From: VFKU01 sp964620045
GTDB lineage: Bacteria > Hydrogenedentota > Hydrogenedentia > Hydrogenedentales > GCA-2746185
Reading direction: 5' to 3'
NCBI GenBank assembly: GCA_964620045.1
Contig: CAZUJL010000005.1
Span: 106,804-170,803, forward strand
Length of the DNA stretch: 64,000 nt
Of this stretch, positions 33,703-42,947 are shown piece after piece. A program made the translations under genes and the position numbers. Positions within the stretch are counted from its first letter, which is position 1. The number at the start of each line of letters is the position of its first letter. Below the pieces are notes generated by a model. That model did no database searches. It was not told the DNA's origin and was given only the letters and a program-made list of their open reading frames with translations.

Positions 33703-34509
33703 CTACTGCGCCATCGCCGCCGGGCGGCGAATGCGTTGGATGAAGGCGTCGTGCACGGCGCCGTTTGAGACGACAATGGACGATTGGCCGTATACGAGAT
33801 TCAGCGGCCCGCCGGTCACCGTAGACACGCGTCCGCCGGCTTCTTCGACCAGCAGCGCGCCTGCCGCGGAATCCCACGGCTGCGTGCTCATCGCGGCGTA
33901 GGCATCCGTCTCGCCGCAAGCGACTGCACACAGGCCCGCGATCGCCGCGCAGTAGCAGCGGAACTGGCCTGCTTCGCAAACAATATCGGAGAAGAGGTCC
34001 AGCGTGCCTTTGCGCTGGTGCGGATAGCCGAAGTCGATGTCGACGCGGGCCTCCGAAAGTTTGTTGACCGTGGACACGCGCATGGGTTTGCCGTCGCGCG
34101 TAGCGCCGAGGCCTTTTCCCGCGAGCATCAGAATGCCCGCGCCCGCCATCGCGACGCCGCCCGCGCGGACTTCGCCGCCTTCGGCAAACGCGAGCGACAC
34201 GCCAAAATCGGGGAACAGGCCGCGCACGAAATTCTGCGTGCCATCAATGGGATCGAGAAACCAGCAGCGGCCCTTGCGATCGGGCGGGAGCGTATCGAGA
34301 CCGGCTTCTTCGGCCACGATGGCGTCTTTCGGGAAGGCCTTGGCGATCGCGGCGACGACCCGGTTCTGCACCTCGAGGTCGACCTCGGTCAGCAGGTTCA
34401 TCGCGCCGTCCTTGCCGCGCACGGACAGCCCGCCCCGCTGGGCGTAGCGGTCGCGCACATAGGGCGTGACACCCTGCAAGGCTTCGCCAATAAACGACAG
34501 TTCGCGCAT
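33703..34509 (-). CDS. Inositol monophosphatase family protein
   Basis: Mg2+-dependent phosphatase fold, 268 residues. Metal-binding motifs are VAEEAG, then DPIDGTQNFVRG, and a C-terminal WDSAAGALLVEEAGG. Candidates are inositol monophosphatase (SuhB), PAP phosphatase (CysQ) or histidinol phosphatase; sequence alone does not decide. The start is the ATG at 34509; the frame stays open far upstream, antisense to mutL, and that part is not coding. It is 18 nt upstream of the YfhO-like gene, so the two are probably co-transcribed, and divergent from mutL. Confidence 0.9.
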   Translation of the reverse strand: MRELSFIGEALQGVTPYVRDRYAQRGGLSVRGKDGAMNLLTEVDLEVQNRVVAAIAKAFPKDAIVAEEAGLDTLPPDRKGRCWFLDPIDGTQNFVRGLFPDFGVSLAFAEGGEVRAGGVAMAGAGILMLAGKGLGATRDGKPMRVSTVNKLSEARVDIDFGYPHQRKGTLDLFSDIVCEAGQFRCYCAAIAGLCAVACGETDAYAAMSTQPWDSAAGALLVEEAGGRVSTVTGGPLNLVYGQSSIVVSNGAVHDAFIQRIRRPAAMAQ

Positions 34510-34615
34510 GCGATTTTCGTCCCCCCGAAGGCAAAATCGCGGATAGTATACACGATTTCGGGGTGTTTTCCGGGTGGTATACGCCCCCGCCGGACAAGTA
34601 AAATGGACATCCGTC

Positions 34616-36535
34616 ATGGGGGCCGGCTCGGTGAACAAAAAGCGCGGTATATCGCCTGTTCGGGTATTGCCCGAAGATGTGGCGAACAAGATCGCCGCCG
34701 GCGAAGTCGTCGATCGTCCCGCCTCCGTCGTCAAGGAACTCGTCGAGAATTCGCTCGACGCCGGCGCGACGCGCATCGTGGTGCGCGTGATCGGCGCGGG
34801 ACGTCGCCTCATCGAAGTGACCGACAACGGCCACGGCATGGGGCCGCAGGATGCATTGCTCTCCATCGAACGCCACGCGACCTCGAAAGTCCGCAAGGCC
34901 GAGGACCTCGATTCCATCCGCACGCTGGGATTCCGCGGCGAGGCGTTGCCGAGCATCGCGGCGGTCTCGCGTTTTGAACTGCTCACGCGCCGCGAGGAAG
35001 ACACGGCCGCCACGCACGTGCAGGTGGACGGCGGCATCCTGCGCGGCACGGGCGAGGCGCCCGGACCGGCAGGCACGCGGGTGACCGTGAACCGGCTGTA
35101 CTTCAACACCCCCGCGCGCGCGAAGTTTTTGAAAGGCATCACGACCGAGCTGAGCCATTGCATCGACGTGGTGCAGCGGCACGCGCTGGCGCATCCGGGC
35201 GTGGGTTTCCAGTTTTTCCACAACGACAAGTCGCTGCTCGACATCCCCGAAGGCGCGACGCTGCGCGAGCGGATTGCCCTGATCTGGGGCCTGAAATTCC
35301 TCGAGGACATGGTCGAGTTCGAGCGCGAGGAAGGCGGCTTCAAGTTCACGGGCTACATCGGCAGCCCGGCGCTCACGCGCTCGTCGCGTTCGCACCAACT
35401 TTTCTTCCTGAACCAGCGGCCGATCATGAACCGCGCGCTGCAGTTCGGTTTCGAAGAGGGCTACCAGGGCCTGCTCACCATCGGCCGGCATCCGGTCGGC
35501 GTGATCCTCATCGATGTGCATCCGAAATTCGCCGACATCAACATTCATCCCTCCAAACGCGAGGTGCGTTTCCGCGATGAACGCGCGGCGCGCGCCGCGG
35601 TGCGCGAGGCCGTCCGCAAGAGTTTCGATGATCTCAGCGCCATGCGTCCGCGCGTGGCGGAGAATGTGATCCCCGGGCCGCCGGCGTGGAACTTGGCGCG
35701 CGAACCGCGACTGATCGCGCCGAGTCCGGCGCCCGCGCCGCAAGCCGCGATCGCCGCCGTGCCGAAACCCGTGACGCCGCTGCAAGCCTGGCCGGAGCCG
35801 CGCGTGGTGCGTCCGGCGTGGACACCGGCGCCGATGGCGGCGTCCGCGCCGGCACCGGTGAAGCCAGAACCCGCCGACGAGCAAACGGAATTCGGCGCGC
35901 AGGTGATGGGCCCATCGCTGGAGCCGTCCGCCGTGTATCGCCCGGTCAGCGGTGGTCTGCAGGCGATGCCGTTGCAACTGTTCGACACCTACCTGCTGAT
36001 TCCGGAAGAGGATCGGCTGCTGATCATCGACCAGCACGCGCTGCACGAACGGCTGAACTACGACGAACTCGTGCGCGAGCTGAACGACCACGATTACGCC
36101 GCGCAGCAACTCGCCGTGCCGGTGTTGGTGGACGTGACGCCCTCCGCCGCGCGCCTGATCGAAGCCAAAGGCGAGGTCTTTGCGAAGCTGGGCGTCGAGA
36201 TTGAACCCTTCGGCGGCAATACCTTCCAGGTGACCGCCATCTGCCACCTTTTCGATGAATCGCGCGTGCCGGACGCGGTCTACCGCATCCTCGACGCGCT
36301 CGCGCAGGGTGACCTGTTCGACCGCGAAGAATTCATGAGCGACTTGTTGCGCCTGGCCACCGAGGCCTGCCGCGCATCGGTGAAAGCGGGGGACCGGCTC
36401 ACGCCCGAGGAAAAGCAGGAGCTCATCGAAGGCTTCCGCCGCATGCGCCCGCCCTACACCTGCCCCCACGGCCGGCCGATCATCACGGAACTGACGCTCG
36501 ACCAGATGGAACGCAGCTTCCGCCGGAAACAGTGA
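34616..36535 (+). CDS. mutL: DNA mismatch repair protein MutL
   Basis: GHKL ATPase that couples mismatch recognition by MutS to strand incision. The N-terminal ATPase has ENSLDAGA, DNGHGM and TLGFRGEALPSI. A Pro/Ala-rich linker (about residues 365-430) leads to the dimerisation domain. The nuclease motif appears as DQHALHERLNYDE, close to DQHA-x2-E-x4-E but with Asp at the last position; ACRASVKAGD and CPHGRPI are also present, so endonuclease activity is likely and a MutH-independent pathway is expected. 639 residues. miaA follows directly, as in many bacteria. Confidence 0.96.
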   Translation: MGAGSVNKKRGISPVRVLPEDVANKIAAGEVVDRPASVVKELVENSLDAGATRIVVRVIGAGRRLIEVTDNGHGMGPQDALLSIERHATSKVRKAEDLDSIRTLGFRGEALPSIAAVSRFELLTRREEDTAATHVQVDGGILRGTGEAPGPAGTRVTVNRLYFNTPARAKFLKGITTELSHCIDVVQRHALAHPGVGFQFFHNDKSLLDIPEGATLRERIALIWGLKFLEDMVEFEREEGGFKFTGYIGSPALTRSSRSHQLFFLNQRPIMNRALQFGFEEGYQGLLTIGRHPVGVILIDVHPKFADINIHPSKREVRFRDERAARAAVREAVRKSFDDLSAMRPRVAENVIPGPPAWNLAREPRLIAPSPAPAPQAAIAAVPKPVTPLQAWPEPRVVRPAWTPAPMAASAPAPVKPEPADEQTEFGAQVMGPSLEPSAVYRPVSGGLQAMPLQLFDTYLLIPEEDRLLIIDQHALHERLNYDELVRELNDHDYAAQQLAVPVLVDVTPSAARLIEAKGEVFAKLGVEIEPFGGNTFQVTAICHLFDESRVPDAVYRILDALAQGDLFDREEFMSDLLRLATEACRASVKAGDRLTPEEKQELIEGFRRMRPPYTCPHGRPIITELTLDQMERSFRRKQ

Positions 36536-36584
36536 TTTGAATCAACCTCTGTTTCCTTCGTTCCCTCCTGTAGAATTTCCTTTT

Positions 36585-37520
36585 ATGAAGCCCTTAATCG
36601 CGATCGTGGGTCCCACCGCGTCGGGCAAGACCGACGTGGCACTTGCGTTGGCCGAGCGGCTGGGTACCGAAATCATCTCGGCCGATTCCATGCAGTTTTA
36701 CCGGGGCATGGAGATTGGCACGGGCCAGCCGACCGCACACGAGCTCGCCCGCGTGCCGCACCACTTCATCGGGCACCTGCGGCCGGATGAGTTCATTGCC
36801 GCCGGGCCCTACGGCGAGCAGGCCCGCACGGTCGTGGCCCGGCTGAACGCCGCCGGGAAACCAGCCGTCGTCGTGGGCGGCTCGGGCCTCTATATCCGCG
36901 CGCTTATCGATGGTCTGTTCGAAGGCCCTGGCCGGAGCTGCGACATCCGCCAGCGTCTCCACACCGTGGCGGGTGCTGGGGGAACTCCGGCGCTGTACGC
37001 CCGGCTGCAGGAAGTCGACCCCGACTATGCCGGGAAGGTCATGCCGGGAGACCTGCGCCGGATCGTGCGCGCGCTTGAAGTTCACGAGCTGACCGGCAGG
37101 CCGTTGTCGGCTCACCACGCCGAACAGCAGGCCGATGCCGATCCCCTCGATGCAGTCCAGTTCGGACTCGACTGGCCGCGTGCAGTCTTATACGCGCGCA
37201 TCAATGCCCGCGTGGTGGCGATGTTCGAGGCGGGCTTGGTGCGCGAAGTCGAATCGCTGCTGCAGGCAGACTTTGAAACGCAGGTGGAACGCATCAAGTC
37301 GCTCGGCTACCGAGAAATAATGGCGCATCTACGGGGGGAGCTAGGTCTCGACGAAACCATTGCTCTGGTGCAGATGCAGCACCGGCGCTACGCGAAACGG
37401 CAGCTCACCTGGTTTCGCCGGGACACGCGGATTCAGTGGCTGGAGATGGGCGCGGAACCCAGCCTGTTTCATCCGGAACGCATTGCCCAGCGCATCCTGG
37501 AGACCAGCGCGGCCTCGTAG
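36585..37520 (+). CDS. miaA: tRNA dimethylallyltransferase MiaA
   Basis: Transfers a dimethylallyl group to N6 of A37 in tRNAs reading UNN codons. P-loop GPTASGKTDVAL, then SADSMQFYRGMEIGT, VGGSGLYIRALIDGL and the C-terminal KRQLTWFRRD are all present. The start is taken at ATG 36585, which puts the P-loop near residue 8 as in homologues; the frame extends upstream to TTG 36537. It lies 49 nt after mutL and is probably co-transcribed with it. Confidence 0.96.
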   Translation: MKPLIAIVGPTASGKTDVALALAERLGTEIISADSMQFYRGMEIGTGQPTAHELARVPHHFIGHLRPDEFIAAGPYGEQARTVVARLNAAGKPAVVVGGSGLYIRALIDGLFEGPGRSCDIRQRLHTVAGAGGTPALYARLQEVDPDYAGKVMPGDLRRIVRALEVHELTGRPLSAHHAEQQADADPLDAVQFGLDWPRAVLYARINARVVAMFEAGLVREVESLLQADFETQVERIKSLGYREIMAHLRGELGLDETIALVQMQHRRYAKRQLTWFRRDTRIQWLEMGAEPSLFHPERIAQRILETSAAS

Positions 37521-37610
37521 GCACGTCCTACGATTTCCGCCGGCAAGTTGCTAGGATTTCTCTGGCTGTGGTGCCGCCCGAACCCACCTTGGCACCGGAG
37601 GAGAAGTCGC

Positions 37611-38138
37611 ATGCGCCGTCGCTTACCTTGGATTCTCTGTGTCGTTCTGATTGTCGCGCTGACTATCGTGGTCACGAACCGCGTCGTCCGGGCGCAGATC
37701 ATTTTCCCCGACCAGACCATGCAGACCACCGCGTTCACCGAGGGCCGGTCGATCCCGACCGCAAACGACTTCGTGCGCACGCGGCTGGTGCTGTCCAACT
37801 CCGTGGCCGGCCCCATCAGCACCGACGTCGTGCCGGCGGACCAGGAGCTCGTCATCCTCAAGCTGGTCGGCTGGAATACGCCGCTCTGTACACTGGAGAG
37901 CCGCCTGCCGGCCCCAAACCAGAACACCGGACCGTTCTCGCTCGTCGTGCTGACCCGTGAAAACGCCGGGGACAACACACAGTTTGTGATGGAATTCCCA
38001 GACGGCGCGGTCACCGTCGATGAAGGCCGCCAGCCCTGGCTCAACTTCCGCAGCAACGTCGACTTCTCCGCGATCAACAGCCCCGCCGGCCAGATTTCCA
38101 CGCTCACGATGATCGGCTACCTGCGGTTGAAGCCGTAG
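37611..38138 (+). CDS. Secreted protein of unknown function
   Basis: 175 residues beginning with a basic stretch and hydrophobic helix (RRRLPWILCVVLIVALTIVV), that is, a signal peptide or anchor. The mature part is beta-rich with two segments, one around RTRLVLSNSVAGPISTDVV and one ending ISTLTMIGYLRLKP. I recognise no family. A clear ribosome binding site (GGAGGAG) precedes the ATG. The opening of the mature part (QIIFPDQTMQTTAF) resembles tail-fibre-like or collar segments seen in some exported proteins, but this is not enough to name it. Confidence 0.7.
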   Translation: MRRRLPWILCVVLIVALTIVVTNRVVRAQIIFPDQTMQTTAFTEGRSIPTANDFVRTRLVLSNSVAGPISTDVVPADQELVILKLVGWNTPLCTLESRLPAPNQNTGPFSLVVLTRENAGDNTQFVMEFPDGAVTVDEGRQPWLNFRSNVDFSAINSPAGQISTLTMIGYLRLKP

Positions 38139-38227
38139 GCGGACATACCAAACGGGCAGTTGCATGACCAAGCTTTACTTGGCCGGTGTTCGACCCTCTG
38201 CACGACGTTACGCTACGCTATCCGCAC

Positions 38228-38302
38228 GACCCCATAGTTCAACGGATAGAACGGGTTCCTCCTAAGAATCAGATCTGGGTTCAATTCCCGGTGGGGTCGC
38301 CA
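38228..38302 (+). tRNA. tRNA-Arg (anticodon CCU)
   Basis: Cloverleaf with acceptor GACCCCA/TGGGGTC, discriminator G and encoded CCA. Anticodon stem GGTTC/GAATC holds the loop CTCCTAA, giving CCT, which reads AGG. T arm CTGGG-TTCAATT-CCCGG. Confidence 0.94.
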
Positions 38303-38363
38303 TTTCCCGTACTTGTGCCGCAGCGCTCCAGCAGGAAATCCAACGTTAAATGGCTCCGATTAT

Positions 38364-39113
38364 TTACGTCTGTCGCCGGCGCGCGAGCAGCGCCCAGTCC
38401 CACGGCTGGCGACCGCGTGTAACGGATTTCGGGGCGGCGACGCCTTCGTCTTTCCAGGGGTAGGGGATGCGGGCGATTTTTTGGACGCGGAGTCCGGCGC
38501 GCTCGGCCGCGGCGCGCAGTTCCGCGCGGGTGTAGTGTTTTTGCCGCGCGTTGCCGCGGTGGACGGAGCCGTCATCCAGGCGCGCGCCGCTGGAGCCGGG
38601 ATTCAGGCGCTCTTCGATCTGCGCGACGAGTTCCGAGGACTCCAGTGAAGGCAGCACGACGATCACGTGGCCGCCGGGCTTGGCGACTTTTGCAAGCGCC
38701 TTCCATTGGCGGCGGCGCAGTGCGCCATCGGGCGAGGTAATCACATTCAGGCAGGCGAGAATATCCGCCGTAGTGCTTAGCGTCGCCGGCGCGTCTTCCA
38801 CACTCGCGCAGGCCCAGCGCACCCGGGGGACTTTCGCGCAGCGGCGTCGCGCGCCGCGCAGCATGCGTTCGGCGAAGTCCACACCAATCGTCTCGCCGAA
38901 GCGACGGCCATAGCGCAGAATAAATGTGCCCATGCCGCAGCCGAGATCGACCACCGTGGGCTTCGGGTGCGCGCGTAACGCTGTTTCCACCAGCGCGTCC
39001 ATGACGCGGTCGCGATCGCCCGCGACGATGTCGCACACGGACGAATTGAACCGCGCGGCGAGCTTGTTCCATTGCGCGCGCGAGACGGAATAAGAAGATT
39101 TTACGACAGCCAT
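38364..39113 (-). CDS. Class I SAM-dependent methyltransferase
   Basis: 249 residues with a Rossmann-type methyltransferase core: motif I VVDLGCGMGTF, motif II region IGVDFAERML, and ACLNVITSPD at the motif IV position, followed by GGHVIVVLPS. The substrate is unknown. A ribosome binding site (GGGGGA) lies about 7 nt before the ATG. It is the last gene of the minus-strand run that begins at 43766, but the 55-nt gap leaves co-transcription open. Confidence 0.88.
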   Translation of the reverse strand: MAVVKSSYSVSRAQWNKLAARFNSSVCDIVAGDRDRVMDALVETALRAHPKPTVVDLGCGMGTFILRYGRRFGETIGVDFAERMLRGARRRCAKVPRVRWACASVEDAPATLSTTADILACLNVITSPDGALRRRQWKALAKVAKPGGHVIVVLPSLESSELVAQIEERLNPGSSGARLDDGSVHRGNARQKHYTRAELRAAAERAGLRVQKIARIPYPWKDEGVAAPKSVTRGRQPWDWALLARRRQT

Positions 39114-39168
39114 CGCGCATTCCCCCGAATGTTGTGGTGACTGTGTATATCGGGCGCGCCGGGCTGGA

Positions 39169-40143
39169 TCAAATCGGCGACTGGTACGGCACCCAGATTT
39201 CGGTTTCGTCGAGGCAGCGCAGCGTCCATGCCGCGTGCGGGCTCGTAATGGCGTCGGAGTTATGCGCGTAGCCGTAGCCGATCGCGATCGTGCCGGGTAC
39301 GCTGAGGGCGTCGCGCTGTTCGGGCGTCAGCATCTTGTTCAGGTTCAGCTCGGCGGGCATCGGGAAGGTCCAACTGCTCGCGCGAAAAATTGATGTCACG
39401 GACTTGCCCGTGCTGGCCAACGGATCGTGATTGACGGTGAAGGAGTCAGCCGTCGCGCCCGGCAAGGTCATCGCGGACGAGATTTCGGCGATTCGTACAT
39501 CAAGGCCGCCCATCACGCTCTCGCGCACACCCTGCAGGATCGCGAAGCTGCCCGCGCCCTCGCGTGACGGGCCGGAGCGCACGAAGTTTTTTCCGGCATA
39601 CGACCATTTCTTGCCCGAAAGCCGCACGACGTCGCCGGGGTTCAGTTTGCGGAACCCGAAATACCCGCCACGGGAAACTTCGACGGCGGCTTCCGGCGCG
39701 AAGTAGAGCGTGCCGTACGGCGTCTCGATCGATTTGCCGTCGGTGCCGGTCAGGCTGCTCTCCGGCGCGGCGTCATATTTTTGGGCGAGCACGATGGGGA
39801 ACGCGTCGGGCGACGGGGCGAGCGTGTAGCACCGCGCAATGTCGATCGCGACACGCTGCTCGGCCGTGCCGAGACGTTCCCGGCCGCCGTTCTCGCCTTC
39901 GCCGTATTGGATGACCTGAATCGTGCCGGGGCCGACCCAGTCGACGATGAACTGTTCCCACGCGTTCTCGCCGATTTGGCGCTCGACCATCACGCCGGCG
40001 AGCGGGCGGAAGGCGACGCGGCCCTTTTCGAGGTCGCGATCGAAGCCCCACGACGGCAGCACAATGCGCAGCGCGATCGGCCCGAGCACGACGGCGAGCA
40101 CGATAACAATCGCGAGGATGATGAATTTTTTCAGCGTATCCAT
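39169..40143 (-). CDS. Membrane-anchored protein of unknown function
   Basis: 324 residues. A strongly hydrophobic N-terminus (FIILAIVIVLAVVLGPIALRIVL) anchors a large extracytoplasmic domain. I recognise no conserved family. The domain is rich in beta-type sequence, contains segments such as FGFRKLNPGDVVRLSG and SVPGTIAIGYGYAHNSDA, and has one cysteine near the C-terminus. It follows the DUF4185 gene by 34 nt on the same strand, so a role linked to the neighbouring glycan-active genes is possible but unproven. Confidence 0.75.
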   Translation of the reverse strand: MDTLKKFIILAIVIVLAVVLGPIALRIVLPSWGFDRDLEKGRVAFRPLAGVMVERQIGENAWEQFIVDWVGPGTIQVIQYGEGENGGRERLGTAEQRVAIDIARCYTLAPSPDAFPIVLAQKYDAAPESSLTGTDGKSIETPYGTLYFAPEAAVEVSRGGYFGFRKLNPGDVVRLSGKKWSYAGKNFVRSGPSREGAGSFAILQGVRESVMGGLDVRIAEISSAMTLPGATADSFTVNHDPLASTGKSVTSIFRASSWTFPMPAELNLNKMLTPEQRDALSVPGTIAIGYGYAHNSDAITSPHAAWTLRCLDETEIWVPYQSPI

Positions 40144-40177
40144 GCGCGGGCCCCCAAAGACGATGCTGGATTCTAGC

Positions 40178-41257
40178 TCAATTACCCGGCGCGCGCGGAG
40201 TCAGCCGCACAAAGCGCGGATAATACAGCGTCTGGCTCGCGAGCAGCTTGGCGGGGTCGAAGTGGTTCGCCGCGTAAGTCACAATGAGCGGCGCGCCCTC
40301 GAGTTCGGGATGCGCTTTGGCTGCGTAGACGAACACGTCCTTCTCACCCGATTCCTGCGGGCGGTAGATCGCCGCCGGCGCCGACCAGGGGCCTTCGGGG
40401 CGCGGGGCATACCGCACGCCGATGTCGGTCGCGCCGAAGCCGAGCGTCTGCACCTGTAGATAGCGGCCATCCGGCAGGCGTTGCACGGAAAATTCAGTGG
40501 CCGCATCGCCGAACACCGCTGCCGGCGGGCCATTGAGTTCGCGCATGGGAGAGAAGTGAGCGCCATCCCACCAGTCCGGCGTGCCGAGATCGCCGCGATC
40601 GAAGTCGGCGATAGCCCAGCGCACGAGAAAGGCTTGATCGGAGACTTCATCGACACAATACGCGAACACATGCGTTGCATCCGCAAGGACCGCGACGCCG
40701 TACAGCAACTTATCGAGTCCCGCCGGCGTATGCGGCACGGCGAGTCCTCGGAATTTCCAATCTTCCGGTGCATCTGCGGAATTCTCGCAGCGCAACGCCG
40801 TGCTGCCGATGCCTTCGAAGTGCAGGCCAGTGTCGCTGGGGAGCAGTTTCGACATGAAAAGCGTCAACGCGCCGTTTCGATAAATCCCGTGCAACGGCCA
40901 GAGCCACGCGTTTGCGCTGGCGGGAAAATAAGAACTGGGTTGGCCGTTTACCTTGCGCCAATGGAACGAGAAGCTGGCTTTCTCCGGATTGAGGCTTTGC
41001 TGCACGCCGATGCTCGTGCGGATGAAGTGCGCGTGCGCGCGATCGGTTTTGCCGTCGCCAATGAAGGTATCGCCGAACAGCCACAACACGCGGTTCTCGC
41101 CGAGCGGAATCGTGTAGGCGGCGTCCGCCCCGAGCCAGCGCGGGTCCGAATGGAAGACGCGATCTGCGGCCTTCCACTCCTGGGCCTTCCAGTCCTGCGC
41201 AGACGCGCACGCGGCGGCGATGAGAAAAAACGCCGTCAGCGTGAGCGCGCGGCTCAC
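40178..41257 (-). CDS. DUF4185 family secreted protein
   Basis: 359 residues with a signal peptide (SRALTLTAFFLIAAACASAQ). The body matches DUF4185, a beta-propeller family related to glycoside hydrolases: LWLFGDTFIGD near the N-terminus, then FRGLAVPH and WSAPAAIYRP. Start GTG at 41257 overlaps the GH31 stop by 4 nt (GTGA), so translation is coupled and a joint role in glycan breakdown is likely. The frame is open upstream, but that part is antisense to nothing useful and lies inside the GH31 gene. Confidence 0.82.
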   Translation of the reverse strand: MSRALTLTAFFLIAAACASAQDWKAQEWKAADRVFHSDPRWLGADAAYTIPLGENRVLWLFGDTFIGDGKTDRAHAHFIRTSIGVQQSLNPEKASFSFHWRKVNGQPSSYFPASANAWLWPLHGIYRNGALTLFMSKLLPSDTGLHFEGIGSTALRCENSADAPEDWKFRGLAVPHTPAGLDKLLYGVAVLADATHVFAYCVDEVSDQAFLVRWAIADFDRGDLGTPDWWDGAHFSPMRELNGPPAAVFGDAATEFSVQRLPDGRYLQVQTLGFGATDIGVRYAPRPEGPWSAPAAIYRPQESGEKDVFVYAAKAHPELEGAPLIVTYAANHFDPAKLLASQTLYYPRFVRLTPRAPGN

Positions 41258-42918
41258 CGCGATCCACCCCGGATTTCGTATTCGCCGGTGAGGGGGTTCT
41301 TTTCCGTGATCCACAACACCTTGGCCGCTTCGTCATAGCGCCACGCGCTGCCTTCGGCCAACGCTTTGCCGTCGCGGCGCACTTCGCCGGGCTTCGTGTC
41401 GGAGTGAACGCGCAGGATGTGCGCGTGGGGTTTGCCGGAAACCGCGATGCGTGCGTTCTTGCCGGGGCTTATCTTCACCGTGCTGTCGCCCGAGCCGTCG
41501 GTGTGGTGCAGCGTGAATTCACCCTTCGCGCCGGGATACACCAGCCACGTAATCGCAGCTTCCGATTCGCGCGTGCCGAGTCCGGTGTATTCGCGGGATA
41601 CCTTGAGCGGTACGACCGCGCCTTCGCGCACGTACACCGGCGCTTCGGCCAGCGGGAACTCGCGCGTGATCGTCGTCGCACCATCCATCACTTCGCGGTC
41701 ATCGAAGAAATAGCGCCACTTTCCCTTGGGCAGGGTCACGCTGCGCGAGAGGTTATCTTCGACAATCGGCGCAACGAGGAAATCATCGCCGAACATGTAT
41801 TGGAAGGGTTCGTCCATCGGGCGCATGAGCGGCGTGCCGCCGTTGTGGCAATCGACGACCTGCGAGTAGATATACGGCACGAGTTCGTTGTGCAGCCACG
41901 CGAACGTGCGCACGATCTCCAGTTCTTCCGGCGACCGTTTCCACAGCATGCGCTCGCCATGCCCGCCGTTCAGGAAAAGTCCGCAGAAGGTCGAGAACTG
42001 CGCCCAGCGGATGTAGAGGTTCGCCGGGATATCGCGCCCGCCGTAGCCCGCGACATCGGAGCCAATCACGGCGTAGCCGAGCTTCGCCGCGTCCATGATG
42101 TACGCGTAGGCCTCTTGCAGGCCTTCTTCTTTGAGGCCCCAGGTGTGGTCCTGATCGCCCACCCAGGTGACCGGCGCGGCGTCGAGCGGCGCGAAACCGT
42201 CCGCATGAATACGGCCGTCGATCGAACGCGCGAGCGTGATGAACTCAGGATTCTGCGTGAGACCGTGCAAGTATTCGTCGCGGTAGTAGTGATCCGCGAA
42301 TCCGCGCACGTTCATCTCGCCGCCTTTTGTGCGCTGCTTGCCGAAATAGGGATCCGTGCCGTCGAGTTTCCAGCCGTCAAGGCCCCAGTCGAACACCTGC
42401 TGCTGCAGCCCGCGCCACCATTTCATCGCGTCGGGATTCGTGTAGTCGATGAACCCGCCCTTGCCCTTCCACCATTTGCGCTGCGCGCCCGGCTCGCCGG
42501 TGAGGTAGCCCTTCGAATTGGCCTCTTCGTACCAGTCGGCGGACTGCGTGATCCGCGTGTCGTCGCTCTCGCTGTTTACGTTCGGCGTCATCCACAGCAC
42601 GACGCGATAGCCGCGATCCTGAAGACCGGTGAAGAAGGCCGCCGGATTGGGGTAGCGCTCCTCGTCGACGATGAAGTCGTTGTAGCGCGTGCTCCACGGC
42701 GAATCGATCAGGATCGTGCGCGCGGGGATGTCGTGTTCTTCGTAACCCTTCACGAGTTCGAGCACATACTCGGCCGTATTCGTGTCGTCTTCCCATACCC
42801 AACACTCAAGCGCCCACGCCGGCGTGATCGGCACGCGGAGCTTGGAATCCTGTTGCGCGGTCGCCGAAAAACAAACCGCGAGTGTGCAGCAAAGAACGGT
42901 GAACATGCGTGCGATCAT
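41254..42918 (-). CDS. Glycoside hydrolase family 31, secreted, short form
   Basis: Retaining alpha-glycosidase type enzyme with signal peptide (MIARMFTVLCCTLAVCFSATAQ). The catalytic nucleophile is probably Asp186 (GWKLDGTDP) and the acid/base Asp255 (WVGDQDHTW); GSDVAGYGG is the conserved substrate-binding segment. The C-terminal beta domains (APVYVREGAVVPL) are present. The catalytic barrel starts right after the signal peptide: the N-terminal beta-sandwich domain usual in GH31 is missing, giving 554 residues. Upstream frame extension lies antisense to the next gene and is not coding. ATG 42918 has GGAGA upstream. Specificity is unknown. Confidence 0.9.
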   Translation of the reverse strand: MIARMFTVLCCTLAVCFSATAQQDSKLRVPITPAWALECWVWEDDTNTAEYVLELVKGYEEHDIPARTILIDSPWSTRYNDFIVDEERYPNPAAFFTGLQDRGYRVVLWMTPNVNSESDDTRITQSADWYEEANSKGYLTGEPGAQRKWWKGKGGFIDYTNPDAMKWWRGLQQQVFDWGLDGWKLDGTDPYFGKQRTKGGEMNVRGFADHYYRDEYLHGLTQNPEFITLARSIDGRIHADGFAPLDAAPVTWVGDQDHTWGLKEEGLQEAYAYIMDAAKLGYAVIGSDVAGYGGRDIPANLYIRWAQFSTFCGLFLNGGHGERMLWKRSPEELEIVRTFAWLHNELVPYIYSQVVDCHNGGTPLMRPMDEPFQYMFGDDFLVAPIVEDNLSRSVTLPKGKWRYFFDDREVMDGATTITREFPLAEAPVYVREGAVVPLKVSREYTGLGTRESEAAITWLVYPGAKGEFTLHHTDGSGDSTVKISPGKNARIAVSGKPHAHILRVHSDTKPGEVRRDGKALAEGSAWRYDEAAKVLWITEKNPLTGEYEIRGGSR

Positions 42919-42947
42919 CAAATGAATCTCCGAAAACTCAATTAGTC

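Noticed and set aside
33703..35349. 548-residue fusion protein with an inositol-monophosphatase C-terminus
   Set aside because: The first half is antisense to mutL; the family match starts exactly at the ATG at 34509.
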